This document shows, piece by piece, positions 25,443 to 34,335 of a stretch of DNA of 64,000 bases. Numbering within the stretch: the stretch's first letter is position 1; every line of letters starts with the position of its first letter. The position numbers and the translations under genes were made by a program. The notes beneath the pieces were generated by a model. The model searched no databases, was not told where the DNA came from, and was given only the letters and a program-made list of their open reading frames with translations. The stretch comes from RFSX01 sp964567435 (GTDB lineage Bacteria > Bacteroidota > Bacteroidia > Chitinophagales > Saprospiraceae): the NCBI GenBank assembly GCA_964567435.1, contig CAZMMQ010000002.1:72761-136760 (forward strand), written 5' to 3'.

Positions 25443-26153
25443 ATGAACTTGGATAAAACGGCAAAGACCTTAAAGAAGATAAACCGACTTTATGAATTAA
25501 TCAGCGATATAGGTGAATCTACGGATACGGAAAGAGACTTATTAAAGGCCTATGCAAAAGACCTTTATAATTCACTCTGTACTGAAGAAGAACTAATAGA
25601 CAATGAGATAAGCAGAGATAAGGCCAGCTTGAAGAAAGAAGAGAAGAGAATTAAGAAAGAGCATAAAGCAGTTATAAAACAAGCTGAACAGGAGTCTAAG
25701 GAAGTGGCAACACCTATAGAAGTTACTCAGGACAACGCAGAGGAAGAATCGCCTGAGGCCAAACCAGTTCCTCAAGCGGTACAAGCTGCATCTTCTGCTA
25801 GCGATACACGCCACCAAGCTACAGCGCCTTCATCAAACTTTTCGCAAGAAATGTTAGCCATATTTGAAGAGCGACCTATCACAGAATTATCTGATAAATT
25901 GAGCCAGACACCAATTTCTGATTTAACAAAAGCCATGGGCATCAATGAACGCATCTTTACGGTCAATGAATTGTTCGGCGGGAATACTGATGAGTTCAAC
26001 AATCTTATGGTAGCGCTTAATGGTCTCGACAATTATGGAGAAGCCAGAGCAGTTATTATGAAGAGTGTAGCCAGTAAATACGATTGGGATGCCCCTGCTA
26101 AGCAGAAAAAAGCAAAACAACTAGTTCAACTTATTCAACGAAGATTTAACTAA
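25443..26153 (+). CDS. Conserved hypothetical protein with coiled coil and C-terminal helical domain
   Basis: The 236-residue protein has a helical N-terminal region (1-45), a charged Lys/Glu coiled coil (about 50-90), a Pro/Ala/Gln linker (about 95-135) and a compact C-terminal domain. That domain has the sequence pattern I-N-E-R-I-F-T-V-N-E-L-F-G-G-N-x-D-E-F-N, which I associate with a widespread Bacteroidota protein of unknown function. There is no signal peptide. The rhomboid protease gene starts 23 bases downstream, so cotranscription is likely. Confidence 0.72.
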   Translation: MNLDKTAKTLKKINRLYELISDIGESTDTERDLLKAYAKDLYNSLCTEEELIDNEISRDKASLKKEEKRIKKEHKAVIKQAEQESKEVATPIEVTQDNAEEESPEAKPVPQAVQAASSASDTRHQATAPSSNFSQEMLAIFEERPITELSDKLSQTPISDLTKAMGINERIFTVNELFGGNTDEFNNLMVALNGLDNYGEARAVIMKSVASKYDWDAPAKQKKAKQLVQLIQRRFN

Positions 26154-26176
26154 GACAAATTTCGGTATCGTTCTAA

Positions 26177-26923
26177 ATGAACAGCAAAAAGTCTTTCTTC
26201 CAATCTATTGCTTTCAGTACTACAATAGTACTCATCATTTGGAGTGTACACATTATTACCAGACTGACAGAAATCTCATTGACCAGTTGGGGAATATTTC
26301 CTCGAGAGGCTGATGGGTTGTTGGGCATTATCACTGCGCCACTTGTCCATGGGAGTTGGGAACATCTCTTTTCCAATTCAGCTCCCCTCTTTGTATCTAC
26401 AACTATCATCTATTACTTCTACAAGCGTGTGGCCTGGGCAAGTTTTTTCTTCATATATCTTGCTACTGGGTTATCGGTCTGGCTGTTGGGAAGATCAGTG
26501 TATCATATTGGAGCTAGTGGGGTTGTATATGGCCTCATTTCTTTTATTTTTTGGAGCGGCATATTCAGGCGCAATATCAAGAGCATCGTTCTGGCCTTAG
26601 TGGTCACCATTCTCTACAGTGGATATCTCGAGGGTATCGTCCCTAACAAAGAAGGTGTTTCTTGGGAGAGTCATTTGCTTGGTGCAATTGTAGGAATCAT
26701 AGTTGCCTTTCTATTTAAAAGTGTGATAGAATCAGATGAGGAGCAGAGTGACCCATGGGCTGATGAATTCTATGCAGATGCAACTCCATATTTTCCTTCT
26801 GACGTATTTGACAAGACGCTAGTAGAAAGAGAAGATATGCGGCGTCAAGAAGCCTTACTCAAAAGGCAGCTTTGGGAAGAGCGACAGCGGCTGAAGGATT
26901 TGGGTGATGATGTTATAAATTGA
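26177..26923 (+). CDS. Rhomboid-family intramembrane serine protease
   Basis: Six membrane helices carry the rhomboid catalytic pair: Ser114 in G-A-S-G (112-115) and His166 in W-E-S-H-L-L-G-A. The H-x-S-W-E-H-L-F-S-N block (58-67) provides the oxyanion His and Asn. A cytoplasmic tail of about 60 residues is rich in charged residues, with a short helix of Arg, Glu and Gln. Substrates are unknown. It follows the coiled-coil protein gene by 23 bases. Confidence 0.88.
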   Translation: MNSKKSFFQSIAFSTTIVLIIWSVHIITRLTEISLTSWGIFPREADGLLGIITAPLVHGSWEHLFSNSAPLFVSTTIIYYFYKRVAWASFFFIYLATGLSVWLLGRSVYHIGASGVVYGLISFIFWSGIFRRNIKSIVLALVVTILYSGYLEGIVPNKEGVSWESHLLGAIVGIIVAFLFKSVIESDEEQSDPWADEFYADATPYFPSDVFDKTLVEREDMRRQEALLKRQLWEERQRLKDLGDDVIN

Positions 26924-27037
26924 ATATTTCTCCAAGAATTAAATGCCTTTAAAATAATTCTGTTTTAGTTTTAGACAACAGTCTTGACTGGCTTTAAATC
27001 TCGCAATTTTTATTAGCCTATTTCGTTAAATGTTGGA

Positions 27038-28216
27038 ATGAATTATCCAACTTTCATGAAACCACTACTCGTCTTTCTATCAATCTGCTTTTCATATAAT
27101 ATCTCATTCTGCCAACTACATCTCAAAGGTAACCTCGTAGATGAAAATAACGAACCAATAATGTTCGCTCATGTGTTCCTTAAAAGCAATCAAGGTATAG
27201 GGACAGTGACTGATGAGGGAGGGCAGTTTTCACTTGTGATACCACGAAAGTCCTATCATGACACTATCGTGTGTACTTCAGTAGCTTATGAAACTTTATA
27301 TACCCCAATCGATGAATTAATAGATGACTTAAGACTGGTGATAAAAGCTTCCTCTCATACGATGGATGAGCTAACCATTGTATCGGATGAATACCTAAAA
27401 CACCTATTCATAGAAGCCATTCGAAATATTCAATACAATTACCCAAACCAAAATCATCAACAGCGAGCTTATTACCAGGAATACACCATATCCAATAATG
27501 AGTATAGCGAACTCATAGAAGCAGACATCATCATAAAAAATGAAGGTTTTGGCAAAGAGAATATGGAAAGAGAAATGTACATAAATCAATTGCGTAAAAC
27601 CAATGATGACAGAATGCTGAGAGAAGATCTCAAAAAAGGATTCAAGTCAAAAATTACATATGATCGTGATCCTCTTGTCAAAAGATCTTTCTCGAACTTT
27701 CGCCGTTACTCAGAGGATATGGAAAGATTCATTGAGGATATGGAACTTGAAGTTTATAATTCTTCATTAGCTTTTCACAGCCAACAAGTCATAGGTTCTG
27801 ATACAATAATTAACATCAAAATTGGAGAACCTTTCTTTAAGTACTTTAAAACAATAGAAGGTCAAGATACTATTTATACAGATGTCGTCGATTTGATTTT
27901 TGGATTGGTATCTATAAATAAAAAGGACAAGGCCATCGTACAAATTCAACATGGAAACATTTGGCATGAAAAAGGAGATTGGAATGTGTACAAATACAGA
28001 AAAATAAATGGCCTCTACTATCCTGTATATATGAAAAATGTACTTTCGTTATCCTATAATCAGGAAACGGAGACACATTATAATGTCCAAACACTTTTGG
28101 TTTATGACAACACAATGGATGAAGAAAGTTTTGCAAAAAATAAGAGAAAAACAGAGTCAAAGAGGGAAAAGGCATCAGAGAATATAAATACAAGTATGAC
28201 CTTGAATTTTGGCTGA
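27038..28216 (+). CDS. Secreted protein with carboxypeptidase-regulatory-like N-terminal domain; 3' end frameshifted
   Basis: A signal peptide (about 1-25) precedes a carboxypeptidase-D regulatory-like beta-sandwich (about 28-110: G-N-L-V-D-E-N-N-E-P-I then a G-T-V-T-D-E-G-G-Q-F-S turn). A long C-terminal domain found in many Bacteroidota envelope proteins of unknown function follows. Translation in this frame stops at 28214-28216, just after a Lys/Arg-rich stretch. In the -1 frame an open segment continues to 28293 and reads K-Y-D-L-E-F-W-L-N-Y, the tail motif expected for this family. The gene is therefore probably full length with one missing base near 28147-28170, or it uses a frameshift. 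Confidence 0.75.
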   Translation: MNYPTFMKPLLVFLSICFSYNISFCQLHLKGNLVDENNEPIMFAHVFLKSNQGIGTVTDEGGQFSLVIPRKSYHDTIVCTSVAYETLYTPIDELIDDLRLVIKASSHTMDELTIVSDEYLKHLFIEAIRNIQYNYPNQNHQQRAYYQEYTISNNEYSELIEADIIIKNEGFGKENMEREMYINQLRKTNDDRMLREDLKKGFKSKITYDRDPLVKRSFSNFRRYSEDMERFIEDMELEVYNSSLAFHSQQVIGSDTIINIKIGEPFFKYFKTIEGQDTIYTDVVDLIFGLVSINKKDKAIVQIQHGNIWHEKGDWNVYKYRKINGLYYPVYMKNVLSLSYNQETETHYNVQTLLVYDNTMDEESFAKNKRKTESKREKASENINTSMTLNFG

Positions 28217-28293
28217 ATTATCCATATCCAATAGACTTACCGTCCATAGGTCATATAAAACTATTGCTCAATAAGAAAGAAGACTTGGACTAA
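28147..28293 (+). pseudogene. Displaced C-terminal end of the gene at 27038 (shifted frame)
   Basis: In the frame starting at 28144 the sequence is open for 49 codons to a TAA at 28291-28293. It includes Y-K-Y-D-L-E-F-W-L-N-Y and ends L-N-K-K-E-D-L-D. A run of five A (28147-28151) and one of four A (28166-28169) lie at the junction, where an indel or slippage is most likely. Confidence 0.55.
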
Positions 28294-28379
28294 CAATTTA
28301 GGGATAATCAGAAGAGAACAATGTTTGCCTTTCCATGGAATAAATAAATTGTATGCTGGAAAGAAACCGATAAATAAAC

Positions 28380-29180
28380 TTATCCTATTTCTTCAAGTGC
28401 TTTTCTTACAGAACCATGTTTTAATAATAATTTCTTAGCCTCTTCCTGTCCTATTCCTGCTTTCTCTACTATCATTCTCACTCCCCTCTTTACTAACTTA
28501 TGATTACTGAGTTGCATATCTACCATCTTATTATCTACAACTTTTCCTAATTGGATCATGGTAGCGGTACTAATCATATTGAGAATGAGTTTCTGAGCGG
28601 TGCCTGCTTTCATGCGTGTGCTGCCTGTGAGGAATTCTGGACCTACTTGGCAGACCACTGGAAAATCTGCATATTTTTCTACTCCGGAGTCAGAATTACA
28701 CACTATACATCCTGTTGTAATCTTGTTCTTTTGGCAATCTCTGAGACCGCCAATAACATAGGGTGTTTGGCCTGACGCTGCTATACCTATGACTACATCA
28801 TCTTTTCCAATCATAAAATTATTGAGGTCCAGATATGCCTGATCCATATCATCCTCAGCGAATTCTACGGCTTTACGAATAGCGCTATCTCCACCAGCCA
28901 TCAAACCAATTACTAAGTCATGCGAAACACCAAAAGTAGGTGGACACTCTGAGGCGTCTACAATACCTAATCTACCGCTGGTGCCAGCTCCAATGTAAAA
29001 TAGGCGACCGCCTTCCTTCAGTTTTTCTACAACCGCATTTACCAATGATTCTATCTGCGGAATAACCAATTCTACAGCCTTTGGCACTGTTCTATCTTCT
29101 TGATTTATTGATGATAGAATTTGCATGATAGACATCTTCTCTAAGTGTCTATACTTAGAATCTTGCTCAGTTATCTTCAT
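28380..29180 (-). CDS. murQ: N-acetylmuramic acid 6-phosphate etherase
   Basis: MurQ splits MurNAc 6-phosphate into GlcNAc 6-phosphate and lactate during cell-wall recycling. The SIS domain is clear: G-A-G-T-S-G-R-L-G, D-A-S-E-C-P-P-T-F, G-I-A-A-S-G-Q-T-P-Y and L-T-G-S-T-R-M-K-A-G-T. I chose ATG 29180 (M-K-I-T-E-Q), which matches the usual N-terminus, over an ATG 11 codons upstream. The next upstream gene is a sodium:solute symporter, which may import the sugar; no kinase for MurNAc is nearby. Confidence 0.95.
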   Translation of the reverse strand: MKITEQDSKYRHLEKMSIMQILSSINQEDRTVPKAVELVIPQIESLVNAVVEKLKEGGRLFYIGAGTSGRLGIVDASECPPTFGVSHDLVIGLMAGGDSAIRKAVEFAEDDMDQAYLDLNNFMIGKDDVVIGIAASGQTPYVIGGLRDCQKNKITTGCIVCNSDSGVEKYADFPVVCQVGPEFLTGSTRMKAGTAQKLILNMISTATMIQLGKVVDNKMVDMQLSNHKLVKRGVRMIVEKAGIGQEEAKKLLLKHGSVRKALEEIG

Positions 29181-29357
29181 GTAGTGTGAATTTTCATATT
29201 TGTACTTTAACATATCGTCTAGCAGTTGTCATTCGAAAGTAGAGAATGACAAAATCCTTACATGCTTGCTATGCTAAAGAATAATAGTTTTGAATTCTAA
29301 TCGAGCGGAAACTACTTATACTCGATAAGCGCTTTTTCATTATCATAAATTTATCGT

Positions 29358-29384
29358 AATGGTCGCTCCAAAGGGGTGACCATT
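29358..29384 (-). terminator. Possible hairpin at the end of the symporter gene
   Basis: AATGGTC (29358-29364) and GACCATT (29378-29384) form a 7-bp stem that overlaps the symporter stop codon. The T run on the minus strand is poor, so termination is uncertain. Confidence 0.35.
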
Positions 29385-30855
29385 ATTTTTTACTCACTGT
29401 ACTTGATATCAATAATCCAATAGAGGTTATCAAGCCATTGAGTATTAGTAGTTCAAATCCAAATACATACCCTCCTAACCAAGCTTCAGAATTTGCATTA
29501 ATTATATATGTAATAACTGGTGATAGTAAACAAATCCATGGCACCAAATTATCTCTGACTTTTCGTTTAGTAAAAAATCCTACGGCATACAAACCCAGCA
29601 AAGGCCCATAGGTATATCCAGCAACCCTAAATATTTGACTGATTACTGCATCATCGTTGATATGATAAAAAATAGTGATCACTATCAGTAATAAAAAGGA
29701 GAAGGCTAGGTGGACAATTATTCTCGTTTTCTTCTTTTCTGTATCTGACTTAGTAGAATTTTCAAACCCTAAAAAATCTACACAAAATGAAGTAGTCAAT
29801 GAGGTTAAGGCTGAATCAGCACTTGAATATGCAGCTGCAATCAGTCCTAAAATAAATACAACACCTATAGAAGTGCCCATATGATTCAAAGCCAAGGTTG
29901 GGAAAAGCAAATCTTTCTTTTCAGGTATAGCCATTCCAATCACATCCGCATATTGATACAATAGTACACCTAAGGCTAAGAACAAGATATTTGCAAATAC
30001 CAAAATAATGCTGAACCAAAACATATTCTTCTGAGCTTCATCGATATTCTTGCATGATAGATTTTTCTGCATCATATCTTGATCCAACCCAGTCATCACT
30101 ACAGCAATAGAAGCACCAGCAATAAATCTTTTGAAAAAATTCTGATTGTCTCCCCATCCGCCTTCAAAAAAGAAAATTTGACTATAATCACTCTGTTTTA
30201 TTTGCATAATCACATTTCCAAGTGAGAGGTTCATCGCTTTAGCAATTGTCAAAATGGTAATGATAACAGCTGTCAACATGAATATTGTCTGGAGCACATC
30301 AGTAAGGACTATCGTTTTGATTCCACCATTGAAGGTATAGACCCAAATCAACAGAATTGTAATCGCAACAGTAAGAGGAAATGAAATGCCAAAACTGGAT
30401 AAGACAAATTCGAACAATACAATGGCGACAAGATATAATCTAAACGAAGCCTGGACAGTCCGCGAAATTAGAAAAAAGCCAGCTCCAGTCTTATACGAAA
30501 AAACACCGAATCTTTCTTCCAAATAGGTATAGATACTTGTCAGATTCATCTTGTAATACATGGGCATAAGTATCGTCCCAATGATCAAATATCCTAGAAG
30601 GTAACCTAAGACCATCTGCATATACGAGAACTGTGTATCCGCAACCCAACCTGGTACAGATATAAACGTCACTCCAGAGAGAGAAGCGCCAATCATACCA
30701 ATGGCAACCAAGTACCATGGAGATTGCTTACTGGCATTGAAGAAGTCTTGATTATCTGCTCCTTTTGAAGAAAAAATAGAAATGGCAATCAGAACCAAAA
30801 AGTAACCCACAATTATGGTCAAAATAGTAGCGGCAGAAAGTCCAGTTGATAACAT
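29383..30855 (-). CDS. Sodium:solute symporter (SSS family)
   Basis: A protein of about 490 residues with 13 or so membrane helices. SSS landmarks include G-A-S-L-S-G-V-T-F-I-S-V-P-G in helix 2 and A-A-Y-S-S-A-D-S-A-L-T-S-L near helix 9, which carries the Ser/Thr sodium ligands. I chose ATG 30855, 16 bases after the deacetylase gene stop; the longer frame would begin inside that gene. Adjacency to murQ suggests amino-sugar or muropeptide import, but this is inference. Confidence 0.9.
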   Translation of the reverse strand: MLSTGLSAATILTIIVGYFLVLIAISIFSSKGADNQDFFNASKQSPWYLVAIGMIGASLSGVTFISVPGWVADTQFSYMQMVLGYLLGYLIIGTILMPMYYKMNLTSIYTYLEERFGVFSYKTGAGFFLISRTVQASFRLYLVAIVLFEFVLSSFGISFPLTVAITILLIWVYTFNGGIKTIVLTDVLQTIFMLTAVIITILTIAKAMNLSLGNVIMQIKQSDYSQIFFFEGGWGDNQNFFKRFIAGASIAVVMTGLDQDMMQKNLSCKNIDEAQKNMFWFSIILVFANILFLALGVLLYQYADVIGMAIPEKKDLLFPTLALNHMGTSIGVVFILGLIAAAYSSADSALTSLTTSFCVDFLGFENSTKSDTEKKKTRIIVHLAFSFLLLIVITIFYHINDDAVISQIFRVAGYTYGPLLGLYAVGFFTKRKVRDNLVPWICLLSPVITYIINANSEAWLGGYVFGFELLILNGLITSIGLLISSTVSKK

Positions 30856-30871
30856 AAAACAAATATAGTTT

Positions 30872-32140
30872 TTAAGCCATAGCTTCAATGAGTAGTTTCC
30901 TATATGTTGCTTCCCAGCCATCCCAACCTTCATCAGCATAGAATGAGCTATTGTGCCAAATAAGGCAAGTACAGCCATTTACCGCCTTATTGTGTGCAAT
31001 AATAGTTTGCGCTTTTTCTAAGGCCCTGTCAGGTGAAAGATTTAGATAATTCTTGAATGTGACATCCATCATCTGAAATGGATGGATCATTAAGTTAGTT
31101 ACACAATCATGATCTAAGTCGAACCAGAAAAATGGTAGAGACGTACCAGCTCTATAGCCTAGTCGATCAGCATAACCCATTGAGTAATCCTTTTCAATAC
31201 CAGCTTTTACTATGGCGTGATATGTGGAAGGTATGTTCATCCTTAAAAAATGCTGTCTTGACAAAGTGACAGATTCTCTTAAGAGTGATTCCAATTTATG
31301 TTTCTGCTTTTGAATTAGATCCAAGGAATTCATAGAATCATAGGATGGATGGATTCCTATCTCAGCACTCTTTGATATTTTGCTGACTTTCTCACGAAAG
31401 ACTGGTTTTGAAGAAGAGATGTTTTTATCATATGTTCCTCTGTCGGCAACAAGAATAAATGTAGTCAGCTTGATTCCCAGTTCTTTATGCCAAGAAATTA
31501 TGTCTGATATCCTGTCATAGGGATCTCGACTTTGGTATCTTTCTCGAAGTCTTGACCAATTAACTGTGAAAAAATCTTTTAATGCACCACCAAGACGTAT
31601 TGCAAATGGTTTGTGCTTAAAAGCAAAAAACTGATCTATATCTATAGTTGACTTAAAAGAGTATTCAGGTACATATACTTTTATTGATTGTTTGCCAGAT
31701 AAATAATTAGCTAATGATAGTATCCAGTAATCTAGAATCGGTATTTCAAGTAATCCTAGTTTGGATAATATACTAGACGATGATTTATATCTACCGTGTG
31801 CATCTCTAGGCGAATCATTATACTCCTCTACCCTGGCGAGTAGATAAAAGCAGCAAGCAAAGACATCAAAATTGAGTTTACCATCTTCACTTACTGAAAG
31901 TTGTTTTTGAAATTCTGGAATTCTATATATACTAAACTTTTCAAAATAATCTGCGTATTGTACTGACAGGTCAGACGTTAGATCATAGCTTGAGTAATTT
32001 ATTCTGCATTTTGCTTCAGATCTAGTATATAAATCCTGATCATCCGTAATCTGAAATGATAAACCTAATCTATACTCAAAAATATAGTTAGCCACATATT
32101 GTAACTTATTATCGCTATAAGCTGAGTATACTAAAATCAT
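30872..32140 (-). CDS. Polysaccharide deacetylase-like protein
   Basis: The 422-residue protein has an N-terminal domain of about 150 residues and then a NodB-like TIM-barrel region. The metal motif T-I-D-I-D (165-169) and E-I-G-I-H-P-S-Y (260-267, His264) match the first two deacetylase motifs. No signal peptide is evident, so the substrate may be a cytoplasmic or lipid-linked sugar. The start codon overlaps the truA stop by one base (TAATG), so the two are coupled. Confidence 0.78.
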   Translation of the reverse strand: MILVYSAYSDNKLQYVANYIFEYRLGLSFQITDDQDLYTRSEAKCRINYSSYDLTSDLSVQYADYFEKFSIYRIPEFQKQLSVSEDGKLNFDVFACCFYLLARVEEYNDSPRDAHGRYKSSSSILSKLGLLEIPILDYWILSLANYLSGKQSIKVYVPEYSFKSTIDIDQFFAFKHKPFAIRLGGALKDFFTVNWSRLRERYQSRDPYDRISDIISWHKELGIKLTTFILVADRGTYDKNISSSKPVFREKVSKISKSAEIGIHPSYDSMNSLDLIQKQKHKLESLLRESVTLSRQHFLRMNIPSTYHAIVKAGIEKDYSMGYADRLGYRAGTSLPFFWFDLDHDCVTNLMIHPFQMMDVTFKNYLNLSPDRALEKAQTIIAHNKAVNGCTCLIWHNSSFYADEGWDGWEATYRKLLIEAMA

Positions 32141-32895
32141 TATACCTCAATATATGGATAAGTTACCTGACTCAGATAAAGTCCCTTGGCTGGGACTGAC
32201 CACGCTTTTTCTAATCTTACCTGATTATCCATAGCATACTTTACTTGTTCTAATTCTAATCGCTTCAGTCCAACATTGAGGCACATACCCACAATCAACC
32301 GCACCATTCCTCTAAGGAATCTATCTGAAGTGATATGAAAATGCCATTCCTGCTCCGTAATCGCTTGCCACTCACTCTGAGTCAACTTACATTTATTGGT
32401 TTCGTTATCCGCATGTGTTTTACAAAAAGGAAGGAATTCATCATAGTCTAATAATAGCCTAGCAGCATTATTCATAAGATTGAAATCTGGACGACCTGAT
32501 TGGTCATAGCGATAGACGGTATCTTGATTAAAGGGGTCCTTTCCAAAGACAAGTTTATATGTGTAAGACCTTGACAAGGCATCGAATCTGGCATGCGCAC
32601 CAGATGCTACAGGGACAACTTTATAAATCCTAATAGAATTACCAAGCATGTTATTCAGTTTGTATACCAAATCTTTTAACTGGAATCTATCTGGAAGGTC
32701 TGTATGCAAAAAGTAATATGAGGCATGTACTCCTGCATCTGTTCTCCCACAGCCAACTACTTGAATAGGTTGATTGTATATAGTCGATAGAGTCTTCTCA
32801 ATATCAACCTGAATAGAAGGATCTTCGGGTTGCTTTTGCCATCCGCAATAATCATTACCATTATAAGCTAGTTGAATAAAATATCTGGAGGACAT
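32140..32895 (-). CDS. truA: tRNA pseudouridine(38-40) synthase
   Basis: TruA modifies U38-U40 in the anticodon stem of tRNAs. The catalytic block G-C-G-R-T-D-A-G-V-H-A is at 48-58 with Asp53 as nucleophile, and F-L-R-G-M-V-R matches the C-terminal conserved strand. Length (251) is normal. It heads the truA-deacetylase-symporter-murQ set, just downstream of the sucD terminator. Confidence 0.95.
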   Translation of the reverse strand: MSSRYFIQLAYNGNDYCGWQKQPEDPSIQVDIEKTLSTIYNQPIQVVGCGRTDAGVHASYYFLHTDLPDRFQLKDLVYKLNNMLGNSIRIYKVVPVASGAHARFDALSRSYTYKLVFGKDPFNQDTVYRYDQSGRPDFNLMNNAARLLLDYDEFLPFCKTHADNETNKCKLTQSEWQAITEQEWHFHITSDRFLRGMVRLIVGMCLNVGLKRLELEQVKYAMDNQVRLEKAWSVPAKGLYLSQVTYPYIEV

Positions 32896-32918
32896 GAATG
32901 ATTATTGATTAAAACAAA

Positions 32919-32952
32919 AAAGTCTTCTAAGATATTTTACTTAGAAGACTTT
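32919..32952 (-). terminator. Intrinsic terminator after sucD
   Basis: A perfect 13-bp stem (32919-32931 with 32940-32952) with an eight-base loop is followed on the minus strand by a T-rich run. It closes the carA-eno-ftsB-like-sucD unit. Confidence 0.9.
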
Positions 32953-32979
32953 GTAATATTCTTTTTTTTGTTTTGCCTA

Positions 32980-33996
32980 TTAGCTGTAACCAAGTTTGTT
33001 CAAAACTTTAGATAATGTATCTGACTTGAGGTCATCCACATGAGCATCAATACCCATTCCATTGGCATATTCTACTAATGCTGGCTCCAACATTTTCTTT
33101 ATTTCATCTACAGACTTAGCAGGTGATTTGCCCATCAACCTAGCCATAGTATCTCCTATATCAGCGGGCGAATTAACGACCTCTATACCACACTCTCTCA
33201 TTATTGCCATCTTAGCTTCAGCCGTATCATCCTTACCACCAACTATTGCACCAGCATGCCCCATGGTTCTTCCTTTAGGTGCTGTCTGCCCAGCAATAAA
33301 ACCAACTACAGGTTTTGTGCCATGTTCCTTGACCCATCTTGCAGCATTAGCTTCCATGTTACCTCCAATCTCTCCTATCATGATTATACCATCAGTGTCA
33401 GGGTCATTCATCAGTAATTCCACAGCTTCCTTAGTTGTTGTTCCTGGTATTGGGTCTCCTCCGATTCCAATACATGTAGACTGTCCCATGCCTGTCTTTG
33501 TCACCTGATCTACTGCCTCATAAGTCAATGTTCCAGATCTAGATACAATTCCTATTCTACCTTTTCTGTGTATAAATCCAGGCATAATACCCACTTTAGC
33601 TTCACCAGGTGTAATAACTCCGGGACAGTTAGGTCCAACCAGTCTGCAATCAAAATCTTTGATATAAGCTTTCACCTTGACCATATCTTGTACAGGTATA
33701 CCTTCAGTAATGCAAATGATTACTTTGATACCAGCTGAAGCCGCTTCCATAATGGCATCTCCTGCAAATGGAGGCGGGACAAAGATGATAGACGTATCTG
33801 CGCCTACTTTGTCTACTGCTTCTGATACTGTATTAAAAACCGGGACGCCTAGGTGATCTTGTCCGCCCTTGCCCGGTGTTACGCCTCCTACTACAGGCGT
33901 GCCATATTCTATCATTTGACCGGCGTGGAAGCTCCCTTCCTTACCTGTAATTCCTTGTACAATGATTTTACTATTCTTAGTAACGAGTACACTCAT
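32980..33996 (-). CDS. sucD: Succinate-CoA ligase alpha subunit, with C-terminal extension
   Basis: SucD with SucC interconverts succinyl-CoA and succinate in the TCA cycle, making ATP or GTP. The CoA-binding G-I-T-G-K-E-G-S-F-H (15-24) and the phosphorylated His247 in G-H-A-G-A-I are intact. The family usually ends near residue 290; here about 48 more residues (291-338) follow, predicted helical. sucC is not in the window. The gene starts 5 bases after the FtsB-like gene stop. Confidence 0.95.
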   Translation of the reverse strand: MSVLVTKNSKIIVQGITGKEGSFHAGQMIEYGTPVVGGVTPGKGGQDHLGVPVFNTVSEAVDKVGADTSIIFVPPPFAGDAIMEAASAGIKVIICITEGIPVQDMVKVKAYIKDFDCRLVGPNCPGVITPGEAKVGIMPGFIHRKGRIGIVSRSGTLTYEAVDQVTKTGMGQSTCIGIGGDPIPGTTTKEAVELLMNDPDTDGIIMIGEIGGNMEANAARWVKEHGTKPVVGFIAGQTAPKGRTMGHAGAIVGGKDDTAEAKMAIMRECGIEVVNSPADIGDTMARLMGKSPAKSVDEIKKMLEPALVEYANGMGIDAHVDDLKSDTLSKVLNKLGYS

Positions 33997-34001
33997 GAAT
34001 A

Positions 34002-34307
34002 CTATTTTATTAAGATGATTTGCTCATCTGGTTTGTGGAAATAATATTTTTCTCTGCCATACTTCTCAATATTGCTATTGATTGTTTGACTTTCGACAAT
34101 TGCTTCTTCCAATTGCCTTTCGTAATCAGCTTTTCTTTCTTCAAGTTTATCAACATTTCTACTCAACTTATATTGAGTAATAAGGCTGTATCGATCAAAG
34201 AAACTGACCCAAATTACGAAAGCAATAATGACAAGATTGTACTTATTTAAGTAATTCATCTCATCATTTGATTTTAAGACTCGTCGAACAATATTAATAA
34301 GATCCAT
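34002..34307 (-). CDS. FtsB/DivIC-type septum formation initiator
   Basis: This 101-residue bitopic protein has one membrane helix (about 24-40), a coiled coil (about 48-78) and the C-terminal R-E-K-Y-Y-F-H-K-P-D-E motif typical of Bacteroidota septum initiators. FtsB-like proteins join FtsL and FtsQ in the divisome. It sits between eno and sucD, an arrangement resembling the eno-ftsB pairing known from many bacteria. Confidence 0.88.
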   Translation of the reverse strand: MDLINIVRRVLKSNDEMNYLNKYNLVIIAFVIWVSFFDRYSLITQYKLSRNVDKLEERKADYERQLEEAIVESQTINSNIEKYGREKYYFHKPDEQIILIK

Positions 34308-34335
34308 AAATGTGTATAATACACAAATATATTAT

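Noticed and set aside
26930..26970. Terminator after the rhomboid gene
   Set aside because: The only inverted repeat is a weak AT-only stem with a long loop and a poor T run.
33062..33508. Long plus-strand open frame opposite sucD
   Set aside because: It is fully antisense to a well-supported gene, has no family features and reflects codon bias of sucD.
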